Source: Algoriphagus ratkowskyi (GTDB lineage Bacteria > Bacteroidota > Bacteroidia > Cytophagales > Cyclobacteriaceae). From it: 64,000 nt of DNA. Shown here in pieces: positions 20,080 to 30,092 of the stretch (position 1 is the stretch's first letter; each line of letters begins with the position of its first letter). The position numbers and the translations under genes are program-made. The notes under the pieces are model-generated. The model searched no databases. It was not told the origin of the DNA and was given only the letters and a program-made list of their open reading frames with translations. Where the stretch lies: positions 186,001-250,000 of the forward strand of contig NZ_MSSV01000004.1 in assembly GCF_002150505.1 (NCBI RefSeq), read 5' to 3'.

Positions 20080-23000
20080 TTATTCAATGATAAGAATGCT
20101 GCCAAATTCTGTCTTGGAAATGTTTCTTTCACGATTTTTGAAATTAACGCGGACTGCATAGTTTCCGTTTGGAATAGCTTTCCCATTATATAGGCCATTC
20201 CAAGCGCAGGTGGATTCTTCTGAAATAAGATTGGTTTGGGAGCATTCAAAAACCACTTGTCCCCACTTATTTAATATGGCCAGATTTACTTCATCGATTA
20301 AGTAATTTGTATATAGCAAAAATTCCTTAGTAGGATTTCCAGGTTGCACTGCATTTGGATACATTACCTTCAGATCACATTCTTGTTCTGCGCTAAAATC
20401 TACCTGATAAGCACAACCTTCTTGACTATATACGGTCAATTGGTAACTTCCCAAAAACTCAGGTTTGTACACAGGATTTGTTGATAATAGCTGATCTCCA
20501 TAGTACCATTCATATCTAGCAAAACTTCCGGGGTTAATGGTTGGTCCAATATCGTATTTTGTGCAGATTTGATAGCTTTTATTCACCTGAGGCCGATTGT
20601 CGTCCGTACTTCTGAGAATTAGAACTTTATCAGAGCCAAGTAGACAAGAGGTTTTGTTAAAAAGGCGGGCTTCGTAAGTTCCTTCATTTATTACCAAGAT
20701 TTCTTTTTTGTTTTGCAGCCCTACCAATTGTGATTGTTCACCTGTAGGTGAAGCAAACCACCACTCTATAGTAGTGACATCGCTTAAGTCAGCATTTATT
20801 CGAACCGCAGCCGAGGGAGAGCCTGGGCAAAGCGCATCAGCCAATAAAGCAACGTCAATTGCCAGTACAGGCGATAAAACTTCAAAAGATATTGGTGTCT
20901 GTTCGCAAGGCATACCCCCCGCAGGTTGAACATTGAGGTAATAGGTTCCAGGGATCAGAGTTGTAAAAGTCTGATCAGTCCCTACAATATCTCCTACGGA
21001 ATTAGTCCATTGAAAAGTAATGTCATTAAGGTCTATGGCTCCAATTTCAGCAGTGTAAGTGATCTCTCCCATACAAGATTGATTTAAAAACTTTGGTTCA
21101 AAGATTATCTTCTCATTTCTTGTCGCTTGGATTACTTGAATATCTGGGCATAAGGTTGGATTCGGATTGGTATCGTATGCATAAACTTCATAATCACCAG
21201 ATTGATTTAAAGTGAAACTCGAGCCACTATTGAATGTTGCTGTTGTGCCGTCAGGAGCTAATACCTCAAAAACTAGGGCTTGGCCAAATTCTGGTGTAAT
21301 GCTTGTTTCTTCACAAAATGAAATTTCCGATGGAACGGTAAAGTCCACGCGATCAGTATTCAAAAGAATTACTATTGATTTTCTGCCCAAATCACAGTTT
21401 TTACCTATTTCAGGTTTGATACTATACACGGCTGATTCATAGGTGCCTCCCTGATCAACTTCTATTTCTGTTTGGTTATCGAACTGTGGAAGTTCTTCAA
21501 TAGCACCATTTTCATCAAATCTTCTCCATTCAATATCTGTGGCCTCGTCAGGGTATTCTAAGACTGCGGTAATGATTGCTTTAGGGCCCACCTCGCAGAG
21601 TTGTGTCGCACTTAGAGATACATCCATACGTAGTATTGGCTCACTAATTAAAAAGCTTTTTGGAGGGATGGGACATGAAGAACTATTTGAAGGTTGTACT
21701 TCCAGCTTAAATTCACCAGTGCTGATGGGGTTCAAAAACTGACTGGTTCCCACAACTTCATCTTTTTCATTATACCATTTGAAAAGTACAGAAGTAGTGT
21801 CCTTCCCCATCAAATCTGCCTTATAGATTCTGTTACCAAGACAATCCTCTTGGATTAAGACAATATCGAAATCAACAGGGTTTACTAAAGTCACCTCAAA
21901 AAGCTTTGATACTGGGCAGAAATCATCATCAACAGGATTTCTGCCTATTATTTTGTGTTCACCCTGCTCTGTGATGATAAAAGGCTCATTTGAATTTTTA
22001 AAATCTGATTTTCCTGATGGGGAGATCAGTTCATATTCCAAATTATGGATTGATTGTGGCGTGATTTCAGAAGATTGACAAACTAAAAGATCTCCCGGTA
22101 TGGAGTAATCAACAAGAAACTTACCTGGAATTTCTATAAGCTCTTCTTTTGGTAGGGAGCAACTGTCTAAATTATAAAGTTCGAAAACGTATTTCCCTCC
22201 AGGGACCGAAATTAAGAGTTCAGATTTATTTGTAAAAGTTTCACCCAAAATCGTTCCGCCTTTTTCATCCAGGACCCTATAAATTCCATCCACTGGCCCA
22301 TTGATGAGGTCAATTAAAAAATCTCCGTTTAACCTTCCGTCCGTGGTACAGGTTTCTCCATTAATAGTACCTAGGTTAAATTCTAACTCAGGTGGAGGGT
22401 TTCCTAATGGAACAACAGAGGCATAGGTATTTATACATTCTCCTAATACCGAAATCAGGTTATAGGCTCCAGACGCTACTCCTGTTATGGTATACGTTTG
22501 CCCTGGGCTCAAAGGAGGAGTTGATATCTTTGAGTCTTTTATGTAGATGTAATCGATGGCAGTAAGTGCTTGAACCACAATTCCCCCATCTGCTATTTCA
22601 CAACCACTTGAAGGTATTGGTTCTAATAGGATAAAATCTGGCTGAGGATTGTAAGTGATAATCTGAGATTTTCTAACTAAACAGTTTACTGCGTCTGGAT
22701 TAATTACTTCATAAATCACATCATAACTTCCATAACCATCAGTAAGATTAGAAGGAGAAATTGTAATTCCAGGTGCATTATTGTTCAATACTTTTTCATT
22801 CGAGCTTCCAACTTTTTTCACAAACCATTTTCCATTGGAAGAAGGATTGGTCTCGAATTGAATTGATTGATCAGAACAAAGTGAATTTCTGTTTGATTTA
22901 AGAATTACGTTGTTAGAATCATCGACTTGAGTTGTTAGTACTGTTGAACACTCTTGAATCCCATTAGAGCTTGTGATGACAATAGTAGCAGAATAATTTC

Positions 23001-23601
23001 CTGGCTGGCTAATCTCTATTTTGTTTTGGGAGCCTATCACCACCCCTGCCTGATTTTTCCATTCTATTACATAATCAGAAAAGAAAGGTGTGCTGGACGA
23101 GATAGCCTCAAGTACTAATGGATCATCACCACAGAGTGAATATCTTGGATTTAAGGTAGTCTGTGGTCTATCTTGAACTCTTACATTTAATATTTGAGCA
23201 GGGAAAACCATCACTCCTCGTTTTACCTCCAACTCAACTTTGTGAACGCCCGGTAAGGAAAATGTATAATTAATATTTTGGAGTAATCCCCCTCCTGTGA
23301 ATGTAGATATCAGGCTTCCGTCTGGTGCAAATATTTTCCAAGTATAAACATCCAGATCCGGCTCTCCTTCTCCAGAAAATACACCTATTACACTTTTTCC
23401 CCCATATGAAAAACAAAGGAATTCAGGGCCTATAAGGTTTGGTGAAATTAAGGCGTTGGAATTAAGGGTGGGTAAATTAGTTTTAGCCGTCTTGGAAAAG
23501 ATTTTTCCACCAGAAAAAAACAATAGAAATACTAAGCCTATAGCAATGAATATAGGGAAACGTTTTACACTCTTCACGGGTGAGTTGTGATTTAACAGCA
23601 T
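20080..23601 (-). CDS. Type IX-secreted surface protein with type B sorting domain (1173 aa)
   Basis: 1173 residues. An N-terminal signal (about 15-38) is followed by a PKD-like module (about 55-145) and a series of Ig-like modules, then a type B sorting domain (about 1077-1173, YPNAVQPGNP, LAILNKWGQVVFEC, GNYAVRVNFKN). It aligns in order with the 916-residue neighbour, but one unit of about 256 residues is present twice (for example CLGNRIYKAD near 586 and CMGEITYTAE near 842). The gene lies between yaaA (102 bases upstream) and the 916-residue gene (116 bases downstream) on the same strand. Function is unknown beyond predicted export. Confidence 0.85.
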   Translation of the reverse strand: MLLNHNSPVKSVKRFPIFIAIGLVFLLFFSGGKIFSKTAKTNLPTLNSNALISPNLIGPEFLCFSYGGKSVIGVFSGEGEPDLDVYTWKIFAPDGSLISTFTGGGLLQNINYTFSLPGVHKVELEVKRGVMVFPAQILNVRVQDRPQTTLNPRYSLCGDDPLVLEAISSSTPFFSDYVIEWKNQAGVVIGSQNKIEISQPGNYSATIVITSSNGIQECSTVLTTQVDDSNNVILKSNRNSLCSDQSIQFETNPSSNGKWFVKKVGSSNEKVLNNNAPGITISPSNLTDGYGSYDVIYEVINPDAVNCLVRKSQIITYNPQPDFILLEPIPSSGCEIADGGIVVQALTAIDYIYIKDSKISTPPLSPGQTYTITGVASGAYNLISVLGECINTYASVVPLGNPPPELEFNLGTINGETCTTDGRLNGDFLIDLINGPVDGIYRVLDEKGGTILGETFTNKSELLISVPGGKYVFELYNLDSCSLPKEELIEIPGKFLVDYSIPGDLLVCQSSEITPQSIHNLEYELISPSGKSDFKNSNEPFIITEQGEHKIIGRNPVDDDFCPVSKLFEVTLVNPVDFDIVLIQEDCLGNRIYKADLMGKDTTSVLFKWYNEKDEVVGTSQFLNPISTGEFKLEVQPSNSSSCPIPPKSFLISEPILRMDVSLSATQLCEVGPKAIITAVLEYPDEATDIEWRRFDENGAIEELPQFDNQTEIEVDQGGTYESAVYSIKPEIGKNCDLGRKSIVILLNTDRVDFTVPSEISFCEETSITPEFGQALVFEVLAPDGTTATFNSGSSFTLNQSGDYEVYAYDTNPNPTLCPDIQVIQATRNEKIIFEPKFLNQSCMGEITYTAEIGAIDLNDITFQWTNSVGDIVGTDQTFTTLIPGTYYLNVQPAGGMPCEQTPISFEVLSPVLAIDVALLADALCPGSPSAAVRINADLSDVTTIEWWFASPTGEQSQLVGLQNKKEILVINEGTYEARLFNKTSCLLGSDKVLILRSTDDNRPQVNKSYQICTKYDIGPTINPGSFARYEWYYGDQLLSTNPVYKPEFLGSYQLTVYSQEGCAYQVDFSAEQECDLKVMYPNAVQPGNPTKEFLLYTNYLIDEVNLAILNKWGQVVFECSQTNLISEESTCAWNGLYNGKAIPNGNYAVRVNFKNRERNISKTEFGSILIIE

Positions 23602-23703
23602 TTTTTATGATCTGAAGTACAGATAGTAGGGCAATCTACCAATTTAACCGACCACCAAAAAATTAAATAGGATAGAAGTAACAAGTTTGCACTAATAAGC
23701 CTC

Positions 23704-24456
23704 TTATCTTACAAAAATCCAATTGTTTTCTTCACTCATCTTTTCAGAATATTCATATCCGCCCTCATTGAAAGTTTTTAACATTTCAGGATCGGTGACT
23801 CTGTTCTTAATCGCGAAATTACTCATCATTCCTCTTGCTTGCTTCGCAAAGAATCCGATAATTTTGTAGCTATCCTCCTTATATTCTTTGAACTCAATAG
23901 TGATCAAAGGGCTTTTTAAAGTCTTTAAATGAACAGATTTGAAGTATTCTTGAGAAGCCAGATTAACCACCGTTTGGCCTTGGGCAGCTTCATTGATGGC
24001 TCTTGTGATTTTTTTGTCCCAAAATTCGTATAGATTTTTACCTTTTTTATTCTCCAGTCGAATCCCCATTTCTAAACGATAAGGCTGTATCAAATCTAAA
24101 GGCTTTAGTAGGCCATACAAACCTGAGAGGATTCTTAGATGAATCTGTGCGAACTCAAAATCCTCTTTACCATAATTGTCTACATCAATTTTGGTGTAGA
24201 CGTCACCCTTGAAAGCCAATAGTGCTTGCTTAGAATTTTCTGATGTAAAATCCTTATGGAAGGTTTTGAATCGCTGATCATTCAGTTCCGCCAAATTATC
24301 AGAGATATGCATCAATTCGCCTATTTCTTTGGCAGACTTCTTTTTCATAAGCCTAACTAAAGATAACGTGTCAGTCTTGAAATCGGGCTGAGTAGATGCA
24401 TTGTAATTTGGAGTGCTGTAATCCAGCGTTTTAGCTGGAGAAATGAGGATGAGCAT
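23704..24456 (-). CDS. yaaA: Peroxide stress protein YaaA (DUF328 family)
   Basis: 250 residues, the family's usual length. MLILISPAKTLDYS at the start, SGLYGLLKPLDLIQPYRLEMG in the middle and KQARGMMSNFAIKNR near the end are hallmark YaaA segments. In E. coli YaaA lowers free iron during peroxide stress; a DNA-binding role has also been proposed for the fold. It is cytoplasmic, with no signal peptide. Its start lies 1 base after the stop of the 1850-residue surface gene, so it is very likely cotranscribed with genes of unrelated function. Confidence 0.93.
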   Translation of the reverse strand: MLILISPAKTLDYSTPNYNASTQPDFKTDTLSLVRLMKKKSAKEIGELMHISDNLAELNDQRFKTFHKDFTSENSKQALLAFKGDVYTKIDVDNYGKEDFEFAQIHLRILSGLYGLLKPLDLIQPYRLEMGIRLENKKGKNLYEFWDKKITRAINEAAQGQTVVNLASQEYFKSVHLKTLKSPLITIEFKEYKEDSYKIIGFFAKQARGMMSNFAIKNRVTDPEMLKTFNEGGYEYSEKMSEENNWIFVR

Positions 24457-24457
24457 G

Positions 24458-27400
24458 TTATTGAATTACTGTAATCGCTTTGGTTAATTTTTCTGATTTA
24501 TTCTGGTCCTGACTGGTAAACTTGACTACCACAGCATATGTTCCGTTTATCACGAATTGTCCTCTATATTGTCCGTCCCATGGACAGAAAGCTTGATTTG
24601 GTTCAATGTTTTCATGGGAGCAATAGAAAATCAGTTCACCCCAACGATTGTAAATATATACTTCAACATCGTCAATGTATTCATTCGCATAGAGGATGAA
24701 GTTTCGATTAGGATCATTCAAAATTACGCCATTTGGGAAGATTATTTTCAAGGAACAATCTTCGACTACAACAAAGTTTGCTACATATTCACAGCCAACA
24801 TTGTCTGAAACATTCAGCTCGTAGTTGCCTCCAGTGGTAGGAGTGAAGGTGGGTGAGGTAGAAACCTCTACGCCATTTAATTTCCAAGAGTAGTTGTCAT
24901 AGACTCCTGGGTCTATCGTTTGAGTTACACCTTCTACTGCACAGATAATGAATTCGTCAGGGACTACTGGAGGGATTATTACTGATTTGATTACTATACC
25001 GTTTGCTCTGCCTAGATCACAGCCAGCACCACTTCTGAGTAATGCCTCGTATGTTCCTTCTTGAGATATTTCGATGATAGGTAATCCATTGAAAGCAGGA
25101 ATTCTTGTTCTGGTGCCATTGACCACTGAATACCACTCTATATCTGCCACATTAGTCATATCTGCTACTACCGTGATGGTCGTGCTTGTTTGGTCTATGC
25201 AAAAGGGCACTATGTCTAGACTTACTTCAACCTTTTGGGAAATGACTACTGCCGTAAAAGATTTTTTGTCCACTGGACATAAGCCCCCTGCTATTGGCTG
25301 CACTTCCAAGGTGTAATCTCCTGACCTGCTTGGGACAAATGTTTGCCTTCTACCCACAATCACTCCAGCATTGTCTTTCCAAAGGAAAATTACATCTGCT
25401 GGACCTACATTAGTTAAAATCGCCTCATATTGAATACCAACCTGACAATCTACTTTGGGTGGAGAAATGTCAAAATCAATGACCTGTGTTATGTTAGCAA
25501 TAATGGTTTTTTCCTTCAGACAATTTACTCCCGCTGGGTCTTCTCCTCGAACAGTGTAAGTGCCAGATTGAGTTAAAGTAAAATCTCCATTTGCATCTGG
25601 GGTGAGGAGAGTTCCTGAAGCATTGGTCACCGTATAATTCAATGCACTTGGTGAAGTAGGTGTGAATGTGAAGCTTTCACAGGCTGTCAATACTGAAGGC
25701 ACAGAGAATATGACTTCGAATTTCTGAACTATGGAATAAATGGTAGGGTCTGGTATCGCACAGCCACTAGGATCCTGTATTTCTATGGCATATTCTCCAT
25801 GTGGTACAGTAATGTCAAATTGGTTGGTGTTAGCAAACGATCCTTGGAACACTTGCCCGTCTCCTTGCCGTATCGCTGTGTAAGAGCCAGACTGTGGAGA
25901 ATTCGTAAAGTTTATTGTTAGCAAGCCGTTTTCAACACCTGAAATCCCACAAACCTCATCTGTGCTCGTGACTGTGTATTCAAAACCAACTGGAGGATTG
26001 CTATTCTCTATTGTTGCCGTAGCTGTATAGAAGCAACCTGAGCTGTTTTCAGCTTCAATAGCATACACTCCAGGGAGTAAGCCAGTGACGGGAAATACAT
26101 CGCCTTGATTAACATTGGTAAAAGAAATTCCTTCACCCACAATAGTAACAAGACTTGCAGGCGATTGCATTGTGATTTCAAATGAACCATCGGCTGTGGC
26201 ACAATCAGTGGCAGAAATTAACTGAACTGTGGTGAAAAGGGGTAATTCATTCACAAACAAATTCACTTTTTTCTCTACCACGCATCCTTCCAAAATAGGA
26301 TCTTGGGTCACAAATATAATCTCGTAATCTCCTGGGCCTGGAAGTGTGTTTATGAAAAGCTCTAATTCAAAGAATTCTCCTAATGCTACACGAGTTGGAT
26401 CACCATTTAGCTCATAGAACCAACCACCTGAAATTGGCGTGTTAGGAGCGAATGTCACTACTGTCTCTTCATAGCATACTTCAGTAGCCGTTTGATCAAG
26501 ATCAAATTCAAAGGCTGGTCCCACGAAAATTTCTGCAGTTGACGGACAAGTTTCATAAAGCAACGCTTCGTCATCCGAAAGTCCGGCTGGCAATCTATAA
26601 CTTACTCTTACCGTGTAAATACTTTCTTCATCAACAGTGATTTCGTTCGAGTTTTCATTTCCAAAAATTTGACCAGCAGCATTTGTCCATTCAAAATCAT
26701 ATAATCCCTCAGCAGGATCATATCCATCTATCGCGATAAGCGTGACAGGGTTTCCGGCACAAAGTGTAGCATCATCAGCTAAAGTGAGCTCAGGTGGCGC
26801 TTCTACTAAAATTTCAGTACTAGAGCGAAAATACTCAGGATCACCGCAACGGTCCACTCTAAGCTCTACCGTATAAGTTCCTGGGGTATTGAAGATCTGA
26901 TCTAAGTTTTGGAATTCATCTCCAGGCCCACCGTAATTACTTCGTATGATAGTGCCATCGTCCTTATTGGTGATAGTCCAGAAATAACTGTCAATATCAG
27001 GCTCTCCTCCACCTTCGAGTAAGGCTCCAGCTCCGAGTTCAGGGTCTAGACAAAGTCTTAATGGAGCAGTGAGGCTAGGTTCTGGTATCGAACTTCCTGA
27101 ATTCTGCACAAAGGATGGCAATCCCAAATTGGATGTCCCTGGCATGGCATCTACGCCCTCTTGAGTAAAGCTGCTTTGTGAATTACAGCCCGAACCTACA
27201 TTGATTTGCCCAATTCTATTGTCACCTACAACAGCCACATAGATTTGACCATTAGGTCCAATTTGTAATGCACCAAGGTCTTTCCCTGCCGTATCGCTGA
27301 TCTGTTTTTTGGTGCTGATGATACAGGATTCTATTTGTGATCTTGTACTCGCTCCATTGAAACAAGTTGGGCAAACGGCGGAAGATGCATCATTATTTTC

Positions 27401-30010
27401 ATTTGCTTTGATGATGAACTCCTCTATTCCTGGTCCTCCATTTCTATAAGAAACCAGTACGCGCTCTCCGTCCTCGGAAAATTCTAATCCATAAACATCC
27501 CCGTCACAGCCTAAGTCAATAAGAGCATATTCGCTCATCTGCCCAGTATCGCTGTCGAAGTCGAAAATCTCTAATTTATTACATCCGCCTTCCGATATCG
27601 TAACGGCAACTTTGTCTCCGTCTGAATTAAATTTCATCGTACCTGCACCAGACCCATACGAATGGTTTGATCCTACCGAACTTAATATTGGTGATCCAAT
27701 ACCATTAGCAGAAACAGGATAAGCCCTGAAGGTGTTATTACCTAGCTCATGATACATCACCCAGGTAGTATCACCGGCATCTAATGCAGCAGTGTGTTCT
27801 GTAGATGGACTAAAGAGGAAATTATCCTTGGTCACTACATTTCCTACGCCAGTCGGATTTTCTGCTTTTATGTCCACTAGCGAAAATTTAGCCTCATGGG
27901 TGCCATTCACGGAAAGTTGGCTTGTGAAGAGGTAGAAAAGCGTTTCTTCTTGAGGGACTGGTACTGCCAAAACTGCCTGGCTGCTTCCATTGTCACCTCC
28001 AATATCATCCCCATTTGCCATCAAATTTCCATTGAGATCCCAAACGGATTGTCCATCAGTGAAGAAGAGTACTTCACCGTCCTGACTCGAAATAGTCGTA
28101 GTGCCAGCAGGGATATTTTGTGGATGTCGAGATGCTATTGGCCTTGGGGTAGGAGCATCAGGATCGTCAGGGTCAGGGTTGAAGTCAAGTCCTGCTCCAT
28201 CACCGAAGTACCAGATGTTATTAGTCTGATCATCTATGTCCCACATTTTAATGCGGATCTCTGCGTAGGCGTAGCAAGATGAACCCGGCTCACGCACAAG
28301 TGCCCAGTACAATCCCGGCTTACATACTAGGTTGTCTTTTCTTGTTCCCCAACCTTCGTCTCGATAGTTTGACCAGAAATACTCATAATTGTCATCTCCA
28401 CCCTGGCCACTTCCGACTCCGCCACCACCTCCGGCACCGCCATCTTCCTCTCCGGATTGCGCACTAAGTAGTGGGCCGATATCAATACAGGATTCGCAAA
28501 GTGTAGTGTCTTGAGGAGAAAAGTTGGCCGTAAGATCATTTTCTGTGAGCGGAATAATGTGATTAACGACTTTAGTTTCACCATCGGCAAAAGTCACCGT
28601 CAGTGTCACGTTTACAGTGGTTTCTTGTGCAGCGTCTGCAGGGATCAGGAAATGCTCCTGTGAGTAATCGACCGCAAGCTCATTGCCCGCAGAATCTACA
28701 AGTGGTGGATCAAACTCCCATTGAAAGCTTAAAGGTCTATAGTTTTCTGGCGTTAATTGAGAGGTGAGTTGCACTGGATTATTTGCGCAAGGTTCATCCG
28801 GTGCCCAGGTAAAATCTACTGTGGAAGTGATATCTGCATTTGGGGCAAATGTGGGAAAGATTGTTCCGCAAAAATCTACACCTGCAAATGGATCTTCTTC
28901 CACTTCGATCAAAGCTATGTCTGCCTCATTTGGATTGGTGATTTTACCCATCAATTGAGGACCACCGTCTACTTCCTCATAGATATAATATAGGCTTTCA
29001 TCAGGACCGACTTTGATATCATAAATAGCAAAAAGATCTACAGGTGGAGTGCCTGGGCCAGTGATCGGGATTAATTCTGAAGCGGCATCTAAGCTATTTG
29101 ATGGGATGCGATACAGTTGATTTCCTAAGGAGTAATAGATGAAATTTCCATCAGGAGAAAATTCTGTTCCCCCGTAATCTCCCGATCCAGGAAGCGTAGC
29201 TATTGAAGTTGAATTAGAGAAAGTGCCATTGCTCGTGTCAAAATCCATTACAACAAATAAATCGCTGCTGTCTTCGGGGAGAAGGATCAGCTTTCCCGAT
29301 TCTTCATCGAAAATTATTCTTTCAGGAGTAAACGGTAAGGCTTGAGAATCAGTGTTGCTGAAATTGCCAACTCCTGAATCCAAACTTTTGGAAATTAAAT
29401 TTCCCGCGTTGAAACTAATTAGATAAGAAGGGGAGGCGGATGTTTTAACTACCAATAGGCCACCAGACGCGGACCCCATGGATATGTCTTTGGATACGAC
29501 TTCACCAAGTGCGGGTTGTTGACTTGTCGCCTGCCCGGCGGCATTCATGTCCAAGTGCGCGTATTGAAGCTCGCCACTTAGTGAGATATAAAAGATGTAA
29601 AAACTCCTAGCACCGTCAGGATCATATTCCAAAAAACCTGTTGCTACTTGCTGTATGCCATCGATATTTCCATTCAACCCAGATTCTACACCTTGAATTG
29701 GTCTTTGACTATTGTCATACACCAGCTCGCCATTAGTGACAAAGAGCGGCTGACCCGTTATAGGGTCAATGGCTAAGGCAGAATTGTATTTGGTATATAC
29801 TGCCGAACCTGGAATTGACTGAACTGTAGCTGTATTTCCTTTTCCAAAGGATAAATAATTGTTTGCGGTAGCTCCACCACAATATCCAAAAATCCACTCA
29901 TTGTCATTAAATCCCTGTGAATAGACCGTAGTATTAATTACAAAAGTTGTAAATAGGAGGGCAAGAGTAAAAATGTTGGGTAACCTTATGGAATTAGGGC
30001 TGCTTTTCAT
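24458..30010 (-). CDS. Very large type IX-secreted surface protein with propeller-like N-terminus (1850 aa)
   Basis: 1850 residues. A signal peptide (about 1-31) is followed by a first propeller-like half (about 32-380, WIFGYCGG, LFVTNGELVYDN), a PKD-like stretch (about 390-500) and a Gly-rich linker near 523. A second propeller-like half follows (about 600-960, NIWYFGDGAGLDF, LFFTDGQSVWDLNG). From about 985 it is colinear with the 916-residue neighbour and ends in a type B sorting domain (about 1752-1850, FPNGVILNDP, VYIYNRWGELIFYC). It is probably exported by the type IX system to the cell surface. The propeller call rests on repeat style, not on a search. Confidence 0.85.
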   Translation of the reverse strand: MKSSPNSIRLPNIFTLALLFTTFVINTTVYSQGFNDNEWIFGYCGGATANNYLSFGKGNTATVQSIPGSAVYTKYNSALAIDPITGQPLFVTNGELVYDNSQRPIQGVESGLNGNIDGIQQVATGFLEYDPDGARSFYIFYISLSGELQYAHLDMNAAGQATSQQPALGEVVSKDISMGSASGGLLVVKTSASPSYLISFNAGNLISKSLDSGVGNFSNTDSQALPFTPERIIFDEESGKLILLPEDSSDLFVVMDFDTSNGTFSNSTSIATLPGSGDYGGTEFSPDGNFIYYSLGNQLYRIPSNSLDAASELIPITGPGTPPVDLFAIYDIKVGPDESLYYIYEEVDGGPQLMGKITNPNEADIALIEVEEDPFAGVDFCGTIFPTFAPNADITSTVDFTWAPDEPCANNPVQLTSQLTPENYRPLSFQWEFDPPLVDSAGNELAVDYSQEHFLIPADAAQETTVNVTLTVTFADGETKVVNHIIPLTENDLTANFSPQDTTLCESCIDIGPLLSAQSGEEDGGAGGGGGVGSGQGGDDNYEYFWSNYRDEGWGTRKDNLVCKPGLYWALVREPGSSCYAYAEIRIKMWDIDDQTNNIWYFGDGAGLDFNPDPDDPDAPTPRPIASRHPQNIPAGTTTISSQDGEVLFFTDGQSVWDLNGNLMANGDDIGGDNGSSQAVLAVPVPQEETLFYLFTSQLSVNGTHEAKFSLVDIKAENPTGVGNVVTKDNFLFSPSTEHTAALDAGDTTWVMYHELGNNTFRAYPVSANGIGSPILSSVGSNHSYGSGAGTMKFNSDGDKVAVTISEGGCNKLEIFDFDSDTGQMSEYALIDLGCDGDVYGLEFSEDGERVLVSYRNGGPGIEEFIIKANENNDASSAVCPTCFNGASTRSQIESCIISTKKQISDTAGKDLGALQIGPNGQIYVAVVGDNRIGQINVGSGCNSQSSFTQEGVDAMPGTSNLGLPSFVQNSGSSIPEPSLTAPLRLCLDPELGAGALLEGGGEPDIDSYFWTITNKDDGTIIRSNYGGPGDEFQNLDQIFNTPGTYTVELRVDRCGDPEYFRSSTEILVEAPPELTLADDATLCAGNPVTLIAIDGYDPAEGLYDFEWTNAAGQIFGNENSNEITVDEESIYTVRVSYRLPAGLSDDEALLYETCPSTAEIFVGPAFEFDLDQTATEVCYEETVVTFAPNTPISGGWFYELNGDPTRVALGEFFELELFINTLPGPGDYEIIFVTQDPILEGCVVEKKVNLFVNELPLFTTVQLISATDCATADGSFEITMQSPASLVTIVGEGISFTNVNQGDVFPVTGLLPGVYAIEAENSSGCFYTATATIENSNPPVGFEYTVTSTDEVCGISGVENGLLTINFTNSPQSGSYTAIRQGDGQVFQGSFANTNQFDITVPHGEYAIEIQDPSGCAIPDPTIYSIVQKFEVIFSVPSVLTACESFTFTPTSPSALNYTVTNASGTLLTPDANGDFTLTQSGTYTVRGEDPAGVNCLKEKTIIANITQVIDFDISPPKVDCQVGIQYEAILTNVGPADVIFLWKDNAGVIVGRRQTFVPSRSGDYTLEVQPIAGGLCPVDKKSFTAVVISQKVEVSLDIVPFCIDQTSTTITVVADMTNVADIEWYSVVNGTRTRIPAFNGLPIIEISQEGTYEALLRSGAGCDLGRANGIVIKSVIIPPVVPDEFIICAVEGVTQTIDPGVYDNYSWKLNGVEVSTSPTFTPTTGGNYELNVSDNVGCEYVANFVVVEDCSLKIIFPNGVILNDPNRNFILYANEYIDDVEVYIYNRWGELIFYCSHENIEPNQAFCPWDGQYRGQFVINGTYAVVVKFTSQDQNKSEKLTKAITVIQ

Positions 30011-30092
30011 AATTTTCGAACTGCTTCTAAAACAACATACGTTCTGTACCGTTGAAGAAGCCTACTGAATATTCAAATAAACGAACAAATAC

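Noticed and set aside
27896..28282. Open frame of 128 codons on the plus strand
   Set aside because: It is antisense to the 1850-residue surface gene, whose frame has clear protein features; the other frame does not.
17213..30010. Hypothesis that the three large proteins are a toxin or defence system
   Set aside because: The modules are PKD/Ig/propeller-like with type B sorting domains, and no toxin, nuclease or immunity gene is present; surface structure or adhesion fits better.
30011..30092. TACCGTTG as -7 box of the PorP/SprF gene
   Set aside because: One mismatch to TAnnTTTG and no -33 element at the right distance; not strong enough to list.
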